From Pseudomonadota bacterium (GTDB lineage Bacteria > Bdellovibrionota > Oligoflexia > Oligoflexales > Oligoflexaceae), in the NCBI GenBank assembly GCA_029556045.1, contig JAKQGS010000495.1, positions 1 to 8,609 of the forward strand: a stretch of DNA of 8,609 nt, given 5' to 3'. Under the pieces are notes generated by a model. It was not told the origin of the DNA, made no database searches, and saw only the letters and a list, made by a program, of their open reading frames with translations. The stretch's first letter is position 1. The number at the start of each line of letters is the position of its first letter. Both the position numbers and the translations under genes were made by a program. This document shows positions 6,859 to 8,609 of the stretch, in pieces.

Positions 6859-7884
6859 TTAGATTTTGCGGAACAGGGCTGACCCCCAGGTGAGGCCGCT
6901 GCCCACCACCGCCATGACTATAATGTCGCCCTTTTGAAAGCGGTGCCAGTTCATGGATAACACGGACGGCGCTCCGGCAGAGCCCTGGTTGCCCATCTCA
7001 TCCACGTTGAAAAGATGTTTTTCCTCGTCAAGGCCCAAGCGGGCCGCAGCGGAGGCTACCATGCGCAGATTGGCCTGGTGTCCTGTGAAATACTGCACAT
7101 CGGCAGGTTCTAAACCGTTGCGTTCCAAGATCTTTTCAGTGGCTTCGATCGTGCGGGTAATGGCGAATTTCTGCACCGCCTTGCCGTTCTGGGAAAAGAC
7201 ATCCCCGTCCGGAATTTTGACCAGGTCATAGCCACTGGGATCGGAGTCGATATAGGTATCCAATAATTCCAGCCCGTCACCACCGGTGGCCCATTCCACC
7301 AACGCGGCAGAACAACCATCGCCAAACAGAACGCAGGAGTTCTTGTCTTCATAGTTCATGCGCAGGGAATACCGCTCGGGATTGAATATGGCGATTTTGC
7401 GATGCATGCCGCTACGCAGCATGGCGCTGGCCAGGTGTAGATCAACGACGAAAGAGCTGCAGGCGGAATTGGCGTCAAACGCTGGGCAACTCAACCCCAT
7501 TCGAGCAGCGATAGTGCAGGCATTGGCAGGGATGTCAAAATCCGGCACGGACGTACCGCAGATCAGGGTATCAATATCTGCCTTGTGATCAGAGCCTGGC
7601 AGGCGCTGCTCCAGCACTTGCCAGGAGCGGTAGGCCATCTCGCTGATCGGCATCACTTTGCCTTCCGCCCGCAGGCGTTCCAGAGTGGCGCGGCCATAGC
7701 GGAGGGCCAGAATATCGTCTTTGGAAATGACACTGTGGCGGGATTTGATCCCGGTGCGATCCACGACCCAGAGGGCATCAGAATCAATTTCCAAACTGTC
7801 GAAAAACTCGTTTTCAATCCGGTGTTCGGGATGAAAATGCCCAAGGGCTCGCAGGATAACGCGGGGTCTGGGTGTTGCTGGCAT
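6859..7884 (-). CDS. 3-oxoacyl-ACP synthase III (FabH-like KASIII)
   Basis: Thiolase-fold condensing enzyme of the KASIII group, which joins an acyl-CoA or acyl-ACP starter to malonyl-ACP. The catalytic triad is complete: C142 in DANSACSSF, H269 in GHQANLRM and N299 in MGNQGSAGAPS. The C-terminal GSGLTWGSALFR (328-339) also matches E. coli FabH. The product is 341 residues against 317. The active Cys is 30 residues later than in E. coli (C112), owing to an insertion around residues 54-83 after the RTGIKSRH motif. ATG 7884 has GAGGAG about 13 bases upstream, a long spacing. The gene begins 55 bases after fabG on the same strand, so the two are probably co-transcribed. It may be the housekeeping FabH or a paralogue for a special acyl chain. 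plsX, a common fabH neighbour, is not seen, so I withhold the symbol. Confidence 0.88.
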   Translation of the reverse strand: MPATPRPRVILRALGHFHPEHRIENEFFDSLEIDSDALWVVDRTGIKSRHSVISKDDILALRYGRATLERLRAEGKVMPISEMAYRSWQVLEQRLPGSDHKADIDTLICGTSVPDFDIPANACTIAARMGLSCPAFDANSACSSFVVDLHLASAMLRSGMHRKIAIFNPERYSLRMNYEDKNSCVLFGDGCSAALVEWATGGDGLELLDTYIDSDPSGYDLVKIPDGDVFSQNGKAVQKFAITRTIEATEKILERNGLEPADVQYFTGHQANLRMVASAAARLGLDEEKHLFNVDEMGNQGSAGAPSVLSMNWHRFQKGDIIVMAVVGSGLTWGSALFRKI

Positions 7885-7939
7885 GATCTTGGGATATCTC
7901 CTCTATGTTTTGGCGCGCATGGCGTTTTTTAGAAATCCA

Positions 7940-8609
7940 TTAATTCGTATACATGCCACCATTGACGTGAATGGTTGAGCCGGTGATGTAACTGGCTGCA
8001 TCGGAAGATAAGAAGGTCACCGCATTGGCGATTTCTTCCGGGCGACCCAGTCGCTTCAATGGAATTTTGGACATGATGGCCTGGCGGACTTCCTCCCCCA
8101 ACTCCTGAGTCATGTCGGTGTCGATAAAACCGGGGGCAACGCAGTTGGCCAGAATACCGAACTGGGCCAAATCGGCGGCGATGCTTTTTGTAAAAGCGGT
8201 AATGGCCCCCTTCGTGGCCGCATACATGGATTGTCCGGCATTGCCTGTATGCCCCACGACGGACGTCAGATTGACGATACGACCGCCCTTTTGTTTGATC
8301 ATATGGCGCGACACCAACTTGGTCAGCAGGAAGGTGGAACGCAGGTTTACCGAGATTTGTTTGTCAAAGTCCTCTGGTTTGGCAAAAGTGATCAGTTGAT
8401 CAATGCTGATGCCTGCGTTGTTGACCAGCACGTCGATGGAACCCATCTCAGCTTTGACCTTTTTCACCAGATCACTGCATTCTTCCTCGTTGGACACATC
8501 GGCTTTGTAGGCAATACAGCCGGGATGTTCCTTGCAAAAGGCAAGGGCTAAGTCCTCGCCGGAGCGATAGTGAACAGCAACCTTAAATCCGGCCTGGTGT
8601 AGGGCGTGG
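7940..8609 (-). CDS. fabG: 3-oxoacyl-ACP reductase FabG, 5' end cut by window edge
   Basis: NADPH-dependent short-chain dehydrogenase that reduces 3-oxoacyl-ACP to 3-hydroxyacyl-ACP. The frame is open to the right edge, giving 222 visible residues. About 20 N-terminal residues, including the TGxxxGIG cofactor loop, lie outside. Numbered from the first visible codon: NNAG (63-66) and the tetrad N88, S116 (NLTSVVG), Y129 and K133 (YAATK). NCVAPGFIDTDMT and the closing HVNGGMYTN follow, both typical of FabG. A shorter reading from GTG 8497 is possible but would remove the start of the Rossmann fold; the upstream codons encode a normal SDR beta-alpha unit (AGFKVAVHYRS), so the gene continues. It is followed after 55 bases by the KASIII gene. 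Other SDR reductases are possible, but FabG fits best. Confidence 0.92.
   Translation of the reverse strand, partial: HALHQAGFKVAVHYRSGEDLALAFCKEHPGCIAYKADVSNEEECSDLVKKVKAEMGSIDVLVNNAGISIDQLITFAKPEDFDKQISVNLRSTFLLTKLVSRHMIKQKGGRIVNLTSVVGHTGNAGQSMYAATKGAITAFTKSIAADLAQFGILANCVAPGFIDTDMTQELGEEVRQAIMSKIPLKRLGRPEEIANAVTFLSSDAASYITGSTIHVNGGMYTN

Noticed and set aside
7940..8497. A complete short reductase starting at GTG 8497.
   Set aside because: The frame stays open to the window edge, and the upstream codons encode a normal part of the Rossmann fold, so this is an internal codon of a longer gene.
1..8609. tRNA genes, CRISPR arrays, insertion sequences, phage or toxin-antitoxin genes.
   Set aside because: No supporting sequence was seen on either strand; the window is filled by housekeeping-type genes.

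Overview
The window looks like chromosomal DNA from a Gram-negative proteobacterium. It carries a complete tolQ-tolR-tolA-tolB envelope operon, strong Shine-Dalgarno sites and rho-independent terminators. I cannot name the genus. Group-level placement, for example near Magnetococcia or Zetaproteobacteria, would need a protein search.

Layout, left to right. (1) Positions 1-2213, minus strand: a biotin operon. bioB (biotin synthase) is followed by bioF (8-amino-7-oxononanoate synthase), which overlaps bioB by 17 bases and runs off the left edge just short of its C-terminus. (2) Positions 2214-2395: the divergent control region between bioB and tolQ, with two short inverted repeats and an AT-rich tandem TATACT stretch. 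(3) Positions 2396-6210, plus strand: tolQ, tolR, tolA and tolB, closed by a clear terminator at 6236-6268. pal, which usually follows tolB, is not there. (4) Positions 6374-6787, plus strand: a lone gene for a small secreted protein of unknown function, with a perfect 14-base palindrome over its ribosome binding site. (5) Positions 6810-6841: a strong bidirectional terminator between converging genes. (6) Positions 6859-8609, minus strand: a FabH-like ketoacyl-ACP synthase III preceded by a FabG-type ketoacyl-ACP reductase that runs off the right edge.

How they work together. BioF and BioB catalyse the first and last steps of biotin ring assembly from pimeloyl-ACP. TolQ and TolR form the proton-driven inner-membrane motor that energises TolA. 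TolA spans the periplasm to TolB and, normally, to Pal, maintaining the outer membrane and its constriction at division. FabG and the KASIII enzyme would act together on acyl-ACP chains, either in fatty-acid initiation or in a dedicated side pathway.

Most genes here are well-known families. The less ordinary points are the long, signal-bearing N-terminal extension of TolQ, the missing pal, the unrecognised secreted protein with its palindromic leader, and the roughly 30-residue insertion in the KASIII enzyme. I saw no tRNA, rRNA, CRISPR array, insertion sequence or phage gene, and no convincing new multi-gene system. No stretch longer than 300 bases lacks a gene.
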